A DNA stretch of 64,000 nt from contig CAJNDS010002118.1 of the NCBI GenBank assembly GCA_905221605.1, forward strand, positions 585,501 to 649,500, given 5' to 3'. This stretch comes from Symbiodinium natans. Its lineage: Eukaryota > Sar > Dinophyceae > Suessiales > Symbiodiniaceae. Position numbers and translations under genes: made by a program. Below are positions 1 to 8,848 of this stretch, in pieces. Under the pieces are notes generated by a model. That model saw nothing but the letters and a program-made list of their open reading frames with translations, did no database searches and was not told where the DNA came from. The first letter of the stretch is position 1, and every line of letters starts with the position of its first letter.

Positions 1-886
1 AAGCGTGTTGCACGTCCTTTGCACAGAGTGCCTGGTCAAACCTGTCCTGTGGAAAATGCTGACTCCATGCGTCCGGCTGGACGGGCACTTGAGCTTGAAG
101 TTTGCGTGGGGGGGCAACCTTGAAAATGGGCTCCTCATTAAACACTTCGAAGGTGTACACGACTAAATCGTGGTCAGCTGGTCCTGTCGTCTGATGCTTG
201 CTGCGCGGCACCAGGTTGCTGGTGTGCAAGGCATAGTCGATGTGCCTTCCATTTGTTCGCGTGGGTCCTTGCAGTTGCAGAGGCCCAGCCACATCGTCTG
301 CAAGATGGAGCCTGCCACTGCGGAGCGGCCCAAGGGCAGGTTCCTCTTCGGGAGTGGCATTCCAATCACCTATGAAAAGAGCATCTTCACCATTCCACGC
401 AACAGTAGACATGAGACTTTCAGCAAGACGTCTGGCTTCTTGCTTGTTGGAAGCATGCAAATACAAATTGACCAAGTCAAAAGGTCGCATATGCGGTCTG
501 TGAACGCGCAAAGCGAGCCAACGTCCTGGGAATTTGTCCAAAATGCACACAGCCTCGTCGGGCAGAACCCTACGTTCCACACTCCATTTAGCTAGAACAG
601 CAACGCCAGCGGTAGGGGCCCCTTGCGCGTCAATGGCGCACGAGCCCGTGATCCACTTCCATCCAGCTTGTTTGGCGGCATGTTGCGCGGCCAGCAAATT
701 GTCTGGTGACAACCTAATTTCCTGAAGACATAAAATGTCTAGCGACATCCTTTGGGCAAGGTCTAAAACCTCACTCATGCGCCCTAGGAGGGATCTGACG
801 TTCAGGGTTCCTATCCTAAGACCACCATCCTTAAGTTCAGGGACACTAGGCGCGCCCCTCTTCTTGCGCTTACGATGAGCAGCCAT
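1..886 (-). CDS. LINE A ORF2, N-terminal AP-like endonuclease (partial)
   Basis: The ATG at 886-884 opens a frame that stays open to the window edge (about 295 codons). It encodes an exonuclease-endonuclease-phosphatase fold: near the N-terminus IGTLNVRSL and LCLQEIR (metal-binding Asn and Glu), then FIGDWNATP, the RHIDYAL strand and finally GPADHDLVVY, the catalytic Asp-His pair. This domain nicks target DNA to prime reverse transcription. The RT and RNase H parts should lie beyond position 1. The start codon overlaps the ORF1 stop as TAATG, so translation probably depends on termination-reinitiation. The assignment is secure; the full length is unknown. Confidence 0.92.
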   Translation of the reverse strand, partial: MAAHRKRKKRGAPSVPELKDGGLRIGTLNVRSLLGRMSEVLDLAQRMSLDILCLQEIRLSPDNLLAAQHAAKQAGWKWITGSCAIDAQGAPTAGVAVLAKWSVERRVLPDEAVCILDKFPGRWLALRVHRPHMRPFDLVNLYLHASNKQEARRLAESLMSTVAWNGEDALFIGDWNATPEEEPALGPLRSGRLHLADDVAGPLQLQGPTRTNGRHIDYALHTSNLVPRSKHQTTGPADHDLVVYTFEVFNEEPIFKVAPPRKLQAQVPVQPDAWSQHFPQDRFDQALCAKDVQHA

Positions 887-3800
887 TAGGCAGAGCGCTC
901 GTGGGGCGCCATGCCTTGCAACAAATCCAGGGCCTCCTGGATAGCTCGTTTGCGCTTGTTGCTGCTTGACTTGGCCTGAGCAGCGTCCAATTTTCTCACC
1001 AACTTTGCACGCGCGGGACTCCAGGCAAGCCCATTGCAAGGCGCTTGGTCGATGGTACGCCTGCGCTTGGCTACCCTGCGACAGCTGGTGCAGAAGTGCA
1101 TCACATCATTACTGGAACCCAGAGGCCACTTGAACGTAGTGAAGGAGTGAACACGGTCGCGCTTGTTGCTGCTGTGGCTCGCACTACTACTTGACACGCT
1201 GGGGGTAAGCTTTTCGAGCAGCTTTGCCAAGTTGGCTTTCTGCTCCGGGTCGCCTTTGCGCTGCTTGGCCAGCTTCTTGAGGCGTTCCAAAAGTTGCTTG
1301 CGCTTGGGCCCGCCTGTGTGTGCTCCGTCGCACGGCATTTTGCCCAGGGCAGTAACAGTGGAAGCGAGACTTTTGCAGACGCTGCAGAAGATCCTGGTGT
1401 GAGCATTCCGCTTAGCTTTGTGCATGCCCGTGGTGGGGATGCACAAAACCTCAGGCTGATGCAGGCCGTGGCAACCAGCTTTGAGGTCAAGAAACCTCTT
1501 GGCTGCGCCTGCATTGGCTTTCGCAGTGGTAGCTTTGCGCACGTTGCTTTTGCGAGCAAAGCTGCCCGTGAGCAGAAACAACTTCTTTTCGGCTTCGGGG
1601 TGCACTTTCTGACGGTGCGCCATTCGCATGAAATATCTGGTGGAGAGATTATGCACACTGTTGGGAATTCCCAGAGGACACAGCGGGCATCTCCAGTTGC
1701 AAGTGTCAGCTTTCCACTTGACAAGCCGGGGCAAAGTCTTGAGGTTGAGTTCTTTAGCGAGTTCGGGGTGCCAATGCTCAACATGCTTCTGTTTGAGCTG
1801 TATGCAATGCTTACGCACGCCAGTCTCGTATCCGCATATGGGACACTTCCAATGGTCACGCTTCTTGCGTCCAGTCTTAACAGCATCGTCAGTGTCGGGT
1901 GGAGACGAGTTGCTGTCAGTCAAGCATGACGCGAGCGTCGCATCATCAAGCTGGGCACTGAACTGACTTCCGCCAGCGTTTGAAAGTTCATGTTCAGCGT
2001 GGGCGGTGCTCCTCGGCACGGAGCTTGGTAGCGCAGATGCCCGAGTGCCGGCAGATTTACCCAACAGCGTGGGCTGGCGCGAGCAAATTGCAGGCAGGGC
2101 AGAGCGACGGGTTGCTTGTGAGGCGCCACCGGAGGCATTGTTGCGGGACGGTGGCGCAGGAGGCAAGGCAGAGATCCTAGTTCGGCATGAGGATTCGGAT
2201 CTCGAACTGCCACCGCGACCACCCTGCATTGGGCCGTTCACGGGGGCAGGGGCCTGTTCACATGTTCCTTTGAGCATCTCATAGTGCTCCTTAATAGCAT
2301 CAAACCACAGATGCACGGCACGCTTCTTTCCCTGTAGGTTGTAGCCTTCGGGATTCTTAAGTTTGTTGCCGAAGACGATGATGGGGCAATCGAAATGCGC
2401 AGCAGCTGCTGCGAGTTCGAGGCAGCCCCCCCATTGTCCGTCCTGAGTGAGCTTTTCAATGTACACGTCAAAGCTCTCACAGCCTCCAGACCCATCAGGA
2501 TGCAGGCCATCCCACCATGGCTGGTATCTTTCCTTCCACTTCTTCAAGTGTCCTACAACGCCTGCGCGTACTTGCCTATGTGACTTGGGCTTGTCGGGGT
2601 TTAGCCCTTGTCCAATGGACAAAAACACGCAGTTGCCCGCACCGGCATTCGGGACCCTAGTCAAGCCATCTGGTGGCTGGAAAAGATCCGGCTGGCGGCC
2701 TTTCTTCGGGGTTCTTGTCTTTTCTGGCGTATCGCCAGTACGTTTTCTGCTCTCTTCCATGTCCGCATCCACAGAAGAAGCGACTCCTTCAGGGCCCTGG
2801 CTTTGCAAAGGGTCCTTCACCGTGGGAGGGACAGTTTGTGACGCCGCGCTAGCATCGTCCTCAAGCCTGGCCTTCTTCTTGGCGGGGGATTGGTAAAAGG
2901 ACCTCCCCGGGCTATGCGTTCCAGGCTTCTTTGCAGATTTGTCTGACATCTCTGCGGGCACAGATTCCGGTGTGAAGACCATGGTACTGTCACAGTGCAA
3001 TGGTCTTCGCTCACTTCGATCAACCCTAATGGGGTTAAGAGCAGTGGCAAAAGCAGTGACATCACCAAACACTAGTTCCACATAGTCAAGCTCCTCGGCG
3101 CTCAACGCAGTGAAAAACCACAGGGTGTTCCTTCCGGCTGCCTTTTTAGACTGAAGCCTCAAACTGCTGAGACCTGCATTCTCAAGCTCCTTTTCAAGAA
3201 GCTCGTGTCCCCAGTCTCGTGGAACACCCGACACCTTCCATGTCTTGACACGCTGCTTCGGAGTGGCAGAACTGCAGCGCGGCACTCGCACGCCTAAAGC
3301 CTTCCAACCCCGGGCGAGACCCAAATTGCCCGTCATACCCTGAACTCGTGAGAGATAAGTAGGACCTGGTTCATCTTTAAGTCTCTTAACCCAAGATACG
3401 TCGCAAGCTGGGATGTGCTCATCCTTCCATCTCAGAGGCTCAACGAACCAGCCTCCCTTGCCGGACAAACTGAGCACAAACTGAACCACTGAGGTCTCCA
3501 CACGCAACAGTGCAGTTAGGATGGCCTTTCCTCCACCCTTGGCGCACTCGTACTGCAAATTCCAGACATCGCGTACCTGGCGCTGCTTGTCAGCAGGAAC
3601 ATGCATTTGCAACCACTTGTGCACACAAGGGGCGGGCTTGTCAACAAGATGCTGCCACGATTGCTCAGTGTGGTAGCGGGCTTCTGTGCTGACACGCAAA
3701 ACCGTTGTGCTTTTGGCTTCTGGAACTGTAGATGCAGTAAAGACAGTTTTCTGCAGCTTAGGCCCCTCGCCGCACACAGACACGACGTGGGCCATGCGAG

Positions 3801-4743
3801 GTATGACCTTGCCTTGACGTTTTCCAGGCACACGAGTGATGCTACCCCGAGGCAGGGGCGCATCACCTTTGGCGGAAAGCATGACTGCAGTGACTCCGAG
3901 CTTCCTATCTTGCTTGACATCCCCATCAACAAGCAGCTGTAGCTCATCGAGCTCGTTGTTGTCCCGCACTAAGACAACAGCAAGAATCTCACCATCAGAC
4001 TCCAACTTCGCAGCGACATCTTCTACAGTCATTATGGCACCATTCCAATCTCCCTTCCTGAGCTGCCAGACTGGTTGCAGACCGTTAGACTTCACGATCT
4101 GAGCAGAACTGGGGTTACGCTCAGCTTGCTGATCGGCGGCTTTGGGCCCAGCGGTTGGCTTGTGTGCTGGTGCACTCACGTTCGCAGCATGGGCCTGCAC
4201 TGCTCGGGCCGCTTCAGGCGAAGGCTTCATGTCGGCATTTTCAGGCGCAGGCGCCCGAGAGGCAACAGGAATGGCCGGCGGCGGGAAGAGCAGCTTCTTT
4301 TTCTTTTTCTTCTTCTTCTGTTCTTTCTTCTTCTTGCCTTTGCCATTGCCTTGTCCGGAGGGTGCTGGCAACAGCTGTGCAAAACTCTGAAGCAATGCAT
4401 TGAGGTCACCACCCTCGGCGCCCGTGTTGAGGCGAGAAAACACGGTTTGCAACAGAGTCAACATCTGGACAACCTGCGCAAGCGTTTGAGCATTGAGACC
4501 CATGCCTACGTGGTTGTTGGAAGTGTCATCCTTCTGATCTCGCTTGCGAGCGGTGGTGCGAGATCCTCCTGCTCCATTGCCATTTGCAGTGTGGGCAAGT
4601 CTGTTGCGCACTTTGGCAGAAAGCGCCCATAAACAAGCCCTAACACACATGTCAGGACAGGCACAGCCGGAGACAAACCTATAACCAATCCCCGGCAAAG
4701 CAGACATGACACGGTTGACATCGGAACCTTTCGCTGCCGGCAT
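886..4743 (-). CDS. LINE A ORF1: OTU protease and zinc-finger protein
   Basis: An ORF1-type protein. The open frame extends upstream through the (AAC)n tail of LINE B (a poly-Thr stretch), which cannot be native, so I place the start at the Met encoded at 4743. A later Met is possible. In the numbering of the longer frame (starting at 4944) it holds a Lys-rich run (about 202-217, encoded by the CT-rich tract near 4295-4335) and an OTU-like cysteine protease at about 758-892, with catalytic Cys in AGNCVFLSIG and a His in KEHYEM. C2H2-like fingers follow at about 1034-1059 and 1095-1118, then two further Cys pairs near the C-terminus. OTU enzymes cleave ubiquitin-type or polyprotein bonds; here it may process element proteins or remove ubiquitin from them. 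The fingers probably bind element RNA or DNA. The ORF ends in TAA overlapping the ORF2 ATG. Confidence 0.85.
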   Translation of the reverse strand: MPAAKGSDVNRVMSALPGIGYRFVSGCACPDMCVRACLWALSAKVRNRLAHTANGNGAGGSRTTARKRDQKDDTSNNHVGMGLNAQTLAQVVQMLTLLQTVFSRLNTGAEGGDLNALLQSFAQLLPAPSGQGNGKGKKKKEQKKKKKKKKLLFPPPAIPVASRAPAPENADMKPSPEAARAVQAHAANVSAPAHKPTAGPKAADQQAERNPSSAQIVKSNGLQPVWQLRKGDWNGAIMTVEDVAAKLESDGEILAVVLVRDNNELDELQLLVDGDVKQDRKLGVTAVMLSAKGDAPLPRGSITRVPGKRQGKVIPRMAHVVSVCGEGPKLQKTVFTASTVPEAKSTTVLRVSTEARYHTEQSWQHLVDKPAPCVHKWLQMHVPADKQRQVRDVWNLQYECAKGGGKAILTALLRVETSVVQFVLSLSGKGGWFVEPLRWKDEHIPACDVSWVKRLKDEPGPTYLSRVQGMTGNLGLARGWKALGVRVPRCSSATPKQRVKTWKVSGVPRDWGHELLEKELENAGLSSLRLQSKKAAGRNTLWFFTALSAEELDYVELVFGDVTAFATALNPIRVDRSERRPLHCDSTMVFTPESVPAEMSDKSAKKPGTHSPGRSFYQSPAKKKARLEDDASAASQTVPPTVKDPLQSQGPEGVASSVDADMEESRKRTGDTPEKTRTPKKGRQPDLFQPPDGLTRVPNAGAGNCVFLSIGQGLNPDKPKSHRQVRAGVVGHLKKWKERYQPWWDGLHPDGSGGCESFDVYIEKLTQDGQWGGCLELAAAAAHFDCPIIVFGNKLKNPEGYNLQGKKRAVHLWFDAIKEHYEMLKGTCEQAPAPVNGPMQGGRGGSSRSESSCRTRISALPPAPPSRNNASGGASQATRRSALPAICSRQPTLLGKSAGTRASALPSSVPRSTAHAEHELSNAGGSQFSAQLDDATLASCLTDSNSSPPDTDDAVKTGRKKRDHWKCPICGYETGVRKHCIQLKQKHVEHWHPELAKELNLKTLPRLVKWKADTCNWRCPLCPLGIPNSVHNLSTRYFMRMAHRQKVHPEAEKKLFLLTGSFARKSNVRKATTAKANAGAAKRFLDLKAGCHGLHQPEVLCIPTTGMHKAKRNAHTRIFCSVCKSLASTVTALGKMPCDGAHTGGPKRKQLLERLKKLAKQRKGDPEQKANLAKLLEKLTPSVSSSSASHSSNKRDRVHSFTTFKWPLGSSNDVMHFCTSCRRVAKRRRTIDQAPCNGLAWSPARAKLVRKLDAAQAKSSSNKRKRAIQEALDLLQGMAPHERSA

Positions 4744-4800
4744 ACAAGCCGGCCCCGCAGCCACGAAGAAGTCGAGAAGCTTCAGGGCGTAGTTCCGAAG

Positions 4801-4820
4801 GCTGCTAAAGTAGCGCGCCG
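4801..4820. repeat. Direct repeat, 3' side of LINE B (target-site duplication)
   Basis: The 20 bases gctgctaaagtagcgcgccg recur exactly at 12970-12989, one copy at each end of LINE B. The bases outside differ (4800 g versus 12969 t). This copy directly abuts the (AAC)n tail. Length and position fit a target-site duplication made by target-primed reverse transcription; the last base could belong to the microsatellite. Confidence 0.85.

Positions 4821-4882
<62 letters not shown>
4820..4882 (-). repeat. (AAC)21 microsatellite tail of LINE B
   Basis: On the plus strand this is an uninterrupted (GTT)21; read in element orientation it is (AAC)21, lying after the LINE B 3' untranslated region and directly before the target-site duplication. 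Non-LTR elements without poly(A) often end in a short tandem repeat added by the reverse transcriptase, and this is the natural reading. It is translated as poly-Thr in the frame running into LINE A ORF1, which is an accident of the junction. Confidence 0.9.
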
Positions 4883-5017
4883 AACGAAAAAGACGACAGA
4901 CTGAGACCAGGAAGGTTGTCTAGACGCCACCCGTCCGGCTGCAAAGCAGCTTAAAGAAGCTCCCAAGCGGGAGTCAAGAAAACGCCCATCGCCAGTGTGC
5001 ACCACGAGTGCCTCCCA

Positions 5018-8000
5018 TCAAGTGGCCCGACGCCGAAACGCCAGAACCCGCATCTTCTCCACGAACTTCACGTGCCAGGGCTGCGTAGCCCTCATCTGAG
5101 CGGCCACGGCAGCAGCCGCCCAAGCCCGCCTTTCCTTTGCCGCACGCACTGAAGCCACCACCACAGCTCTCACAGCATCCAATGCCTGGGTCGCCGCCGC
5201 ATCGGCTCGTGCGTTGAGCGCACGGCACGCCACACCATCAAGCCAATCTGGCGGCGGCCCCCACAGAGGCTTCTTGCCGTGTGAAGGCACCCAGGCTACG
5301 TCCAGCAGGTGAACGGCGTCAGCAATGACGCGCCAAAGAGCCCAAGGATCACCGTTCTCACACGCCTTGCGGCCGCGCCGAAGACGCCCAGCAACTGCTT
5401 GATTGTCCACCAGCAAACGAATACTGCGCCCACATTGCAGGAGAGCCATGGCCAGCAGGTACACAGCGACCCGTTCGCCTTCTGCCGCCGTTTGCTCTGC
5501 CCCCAAGACCAAGCCGCCGAACTCACCATTTTCAAAAGCCACGCCCCAAGCAGCGCGCTGCCAAAACTCCGCCCCGCGAGCCAGTGCACAGCCACCGTCT
5601 GTAGCCACGTAGTGGACCTGCGTCGCGTCCAAGCCAGCCAAGTGCTGCACCAACTTGGCGACATCCGCCTCGTAGTCCGCCATATCCCAACGAGGAGCAG
5701 ACGGCCCCAAAGGCAGCAGAAGCCGGCGCTCCAAAGCGGAGCGAAGTTCCAATGTCCAAGGAGCCGAAGAGCACTCGAAGGTGAGGTGGGAGCGCGTAGG
5801 CCCCCGTCTCCCGCAGTCGCAGACAAAGTCCGCAGCCGTGCCCCCCTTTTCCACCAAGTGGCGAGAGTCCGCCGCCGCACCCGCCATGACCCTAGCCTTG
5901 TAGCCGTCGACATGTCGGCCCGTTGTCAAGTGGTGCGCGAGGTCAAAGTCGCCAACGAAACCACCCTCTTGCTTGGTCTTGTTGTCCTTGAGCAAGAGCT
6001 TGCGGGCCCAAGCCAGCCGAAGTTGTCTGCGCAGCCCCTCCGCACTGATGGCCCCTGCGCGAAAGCACCCATGGCGGGTGGTCCAAGTGCCATCGTCGCC
6101 ACGCTTCCAGTCCACCGCCCTAAAAGCCTCTGCCGTGAAGGTGGCCTCCGAGCTGTGACGTTGCAAGTGAAGGCGCCGATGTTCACGAAGCACAGCCGTC
6201 TCGGCACAGACGTACGCGGGGAGCAAATCCACGCCAACCACAGTCAGCCAGGCGAGGGCCGGCGAGCGCCCACGAGGGATGCCCCCCCCCCAAGCCGCCC
6301 GTTCGATAGCCGCCGTCCATGTAGCCAAAAGCTTCTTGGAGAACCTGAGCCAAGGCGCCGCCCACCCCGGGATGACCAGCTTCTTGAGGAGCACGCAGCG
6401 GAGGCTGCGGCTGCCGCCAAACTTCTGGATGCGCTTGCAACGCGCCATCAAGGTCGCCGCCACGCCAGCAGTAGCCACCGGAGCGGCACGGGTGGTATTG
6501 TAAGGGATGCCAAGCAATGTGAAGGTGACCTGAGGTATGCCAACGATGTCAGCAAGGCCCAGGAGGTCTTCGCGCACAGCCTGAGTGGTGGCAAAACTTT
6601 CCAGTTTCTCGGGGTGGAGGGTAAAGCCAAGCGCATCGTCGGCCACGGCGCCCGCCATCATGGCATCACGAACAGCACGTGCTGCTCCCCAACGTTTGCG
6701 AACCCACATTGTGCGGTCGTCGATGTAGATGGCCAGCTGCACGCCGGTGTTGGCCCTCTGCACAGTCGCCGCCCAGACCACCATCATGGCGCCGAGACAG
6801 AGTGGCGAAACTGGGCACCCTTGTAGCAGGGAGCCGCAAGCGCGAAGAGGACGCCGACACGTGGCCCCGTCCACCATGATCCAGCGCTCCTGCTGGTCAT
6901 AGAACCTCCCCATCACATCGAGCAATGGCGCCGGCGCACCCATCTGGCGCAAGCACTGAAGAGCCAGGCCCGGAGAGGCGCTGTCGAAGCATCTTCTCAC
7001 GTCCGCTTTGCATCCCGCCAAAGGACCACCGCCACGCTGCACGTACATCGCCTGCGTGAGCTCTGCATGCACATCGTCGGCGCTCCGGTCGGGCAAGCCG
7101 CCATAGAGCTCCTTGGGGAAAACTTGCCGTATCCATTCACCCAGCTGCTGCACCAAACAGGCCGCGCCCAGCCGCCAAGCGAGCGAGGCAATGGCCAAAG
7201 GACGAGAGCCACCATCGCCTTTCGGAATGAGGCAAATCCGCACTTGAGTCCACGCCTGAGGGATGGGAGCCCCCCCAAGCACGGCGTTCCACACAGCAGC
7301 CAGCAGGTCGAAGAAGTCTTCAGAGAGCAGGCGCCAGTGCCGACCCGCCCAGCCATCGCAACCAGGAGCCTTACGTGCAGTGGCCTTCGCCCGCCGCAGC
7401 AAAGCGTGGCCCTCCAAGCGAAGGGAAGGGGCCTGCGCAGCCGTGATGTCGAGCTCGCCAAGAAGCCGATGGAGAGCAGCACCATCAGGACGCCGAAGCC
7501 TGTTCCACCTGTCACCCCAAACCACTGCCGCAGCTTCGGCCTTTGCCTGGGGGTCCGGGTCCTCCGCAAAGTCCTCAAAAGCAGTCGGCCTCTCAACAGC
7601 AGAAGCCTTCACCCATCTTGCCAGCCTAGGGAGGTCCGTCTGAACATCCGTAGCCCACTTATCAAGACGCGCACGGTTTGCCCTTGCCTCCTCTTCCGCC
7701 GCCTTTTCAAGCAAGAAAGCAAGGAGCGCAGAGCCACGAAGTTGTACCACCTGGCCCAGGTCCGGGAACACGTCCGCCAGGTGCTGCAGGTACTTCAAGA
7801 GTTTAGAGCTCCCATCAGGTGGAGCACTGCCTTCCAACACTGCCTTTGCACGCCGCGCAGCCCTGCGAAGCTTCCTTTCGCGCAGGGTCTGCACAGAAGG
7901 GGTTTTACCCGCGTGGGCCTCAGTGAGCAGCGGCTTGCCGGGGACCCCGCGGGGCTTAGCGGGCCGCGCACCGTCCTGCGCCAAGGCTGCCTCAGCAGCG

Positions 8001-8848
8001 CCTGAAAGCAAGCGCCACGCAGTCTCTGTGTCGTTCTCGTCAAGGGCCACCTTAAAGGAAGCGTCCAAGCTGTGCCAGTGCGCCTGCCAGTCAACGTTCT
8101 TTTTGTCCTCATCAAGCCGAAGCTGAGGTTGCCAACGCCAGCCACGCCGGCCACTGAGCAAGTGCACATCGTAGGTGACAAGGTCATGGTCAGCCGGGCC
8201 GAGATGCTGCGCTCGACCGTCCACCGCCAAGCGCGTCGAGGAGAGCCCGAAGTCGATGAGCCTGCCAGTGTAGTCGCCGTTTTCGAGTCTGTGCGTGCCC
8301 TTGCCCTCCAGGAACGGGTCGGGGTCCATGGCATACACAAGGCCACCCGCCAAGAAACCGCACAGAGGCTGCTGGTTGGGCGTCCGGTTCCAATCCGCCA
8401 AGAAAACGAAGTCCTCGCCAGAGGTTGTGGCCCAGCGAAGCACGGTGGAGGCGATGTGCTGGTTGAGCTGGTCATCAGCAGCAGGGAGGTAGCCGTTAAT
8501 GACCAAGAGAGGCCGCTGAGCAGGGCGGTGCGCCTTCACAGCCATGACGCGAGTGGGGAAAGCGGCAGCAACCGGCACCTCGAGAACTTCCACAGGCCAG
8601 TCAGTGATGACTGCAACACCACCAGAAGCCTTGCCAGCCGAGTCAACAGCCAAGGGGCCAGGTAAGAGTTTCCACCCTTTGGCCCGAAAGGCTTGGCGCA
8701 TCGCATGCAACCCCTCCTGCGTGAGCTTGGTCTCCTGCAAGCAGAGCAAGTTGACACCGGCATTTGCAGCTAAGTCCATGACCGCCCCCATCTTGCCAGT
8801 GAGGGAGCGGACGTTGCAAGTTCCCACCCGAAGAGAAGACTTAGGCAT
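5018..8848 (-). CDS. LINE B ORF2: endonuclease - reverse transcriptase - RNase H
   Basis: About 1276 codons from ATG 8848-8846 (MPKSSLRVGTCNVRSL). The open frame extends 23 codons upstream, but this ATG sits 5 bases before the ORF1 stop and precedes the conserved endonuclease start. Order: AP endonuclease (CNVRSL, LCLQETKL, FLADWNRTP, RLIDFGLSS, GPADHDLVTY); RT with motif A CKADVRRCFDS, motif B SLLQGCPVSPLCL and motif C AIYIDDRTMW (near 6715-6735); a Cys/His cluster FVCDCGRRGPTRSHLTFEC; and RNase H with VATDGGCAL, a conserved Glu in AAEGERVAVYLL, LLVDNQAV and VAWVPSHGKK. All catalytic residues expected for the three enzymes are present and there is no internal stop, so the protein could be active. 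It copies element RNA at a nicked chromosomal target. Confidence 0.95.
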   Translation of the reverse strand: MPKSSLRVGTCNVRSLTGKMGAVMDLAANAGVNLLCLQETKLTQEGLHAMRQAFRAKGWKLLPGPLAVDSAGKASGGVAVITDWPVEVLEVPVAAAFPTRVMAVKAHRPAQRPLLVINGYLPAADDQLNQHIASTVLRWATTSGEDFVFLADWNRTPNQQPLCGFLAGGLVYAMDPDPFLEGKGTHRLENGDYTGRLIDFGLSSTRLAVDGRAQHLGPADHDLVTYDVHLLSGRRGWRWQPQLRLDEDKKNVDWQAHWHSLDASFKVALDENDTETAWRLLSGAAEAALAQDGARPAKPRGVPGKPLLTEAHAGKTPSVQTLRERKLRRAARRAKAVLEGSAPPDGSSKLLKYLQHLADVFPDLGQVVQLRGSALLAFLLEKAAEEEARANRARLDKWATDVQTDLPRLARWVKASAVERPTAFEDFAEDPDPQAKAEAAAVVWGDRWNRLRRPDGAALHRLLGELDITAAQAPSLRLEGHALLRRAKATARKAPGCDGWAGRHWRLLSEDFFDLLAAVWNAVLGGAPIPQAWTQVRICLIPKGDGGSRPLAIASLAWRLGAACLVQQLGEWIRQVFPKELYGGLPDRSADDVHAELTQAMYVQRGGGPLAGCKADVRRCFDSASPGLALQCLRQMGAPAPLLDVMGRFYDQQERWIMVDGATCRRPLRACGSLLQGCPVSPLCLGAMMVVWAATVQRANTGVQLAIYIDDRTMWVRKRWGAARAVRDAMMAGAVADDALGFTLHPEKLESFATTQAVREDLLGLADIVGIPQVTFTLLGIPYNTTRAAPVATAGVAATLMARCKRIQKFGGSRSLRCVLLKKLVIPGWAAPWLRFSKKLLATWTAAIERAAWGGGIPRGRSPALAWLTVVGVDLLPAYVCAETAVLREHRRLHLQRHSSEATFTAEAFRAVDWKRGDDGTWTTRHGCFRAGAISAEGLRRQLRLAWARKLLLKDNKTKQEGGFVGDFDLAHHLTTGRHVDGYKARVMAGAAADSRHLVEKGGTAADFVCDCGRRGPTRSHLTFECSSAPWTLELRSALERRLLLPLGPSAPRWDMADYEADVAKLVQHLAGLDATQVHYVATDGGCALARGAEFWQRAAWGVAFENGEFGGLVLGAEQTAAEGERVAVYLLAMALLQCGRSIRLLVDNQAVAGRLRRGRKACENGDPWALWRVIADAVHLLDVAWVPSHGKKPLWGPPPDWLDGVACRALNARADAAATQALDAVRAVVVASVRAAKERRAWAAAAVAAQMRATQPWHVKFVEKMRVLAFRRRAT

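Larger units (their letters stand above)
1..4800 (-). mobile_element. LINE A: 5' portion of a non-LTR retrotransposon
   Basis: A two-ORF non-LTR retrotransposon on the minus strand, cut by the window edge. It starts just downstream of the 20-bp repeat at 4801-4820, carries ORF1 (886-4743) and then ORF2 from 886 leftward. The ORF2 endonuclease is related to that of LINE B, and both ORF1s combine an OTU-type cysteine protease with C-terminal zinc fingers, so A and B belong to the same broad clade. Their ORF1s are clearly divergent, so they are separate families. The true 5' end is inferred from the abutting repeat and could lie some bases either side of 4800. The reading frame is open throughout, so this copy is not visibly decayed. 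Confidence 0.85.

Noticed and set aside
1294-1929. 211-codon plus-strand frame
   Set aside because: Antisense to the zinc-finger region of LINE A ORF1.
4805-5005. Poly-Asn and poly-Thr frames through the microsatellite
   Set aside because: They are translations of (AAC)n at the 3' end of LINE B, not part of a gene.
5309-6826. 505-codon open frame on the plus strand
   Set aside because: It lies entirely antisense to LINE B ORF2, whose enzyme motifs are unmistakable; composition is that of an antisense shadow in GC-rich DNA.
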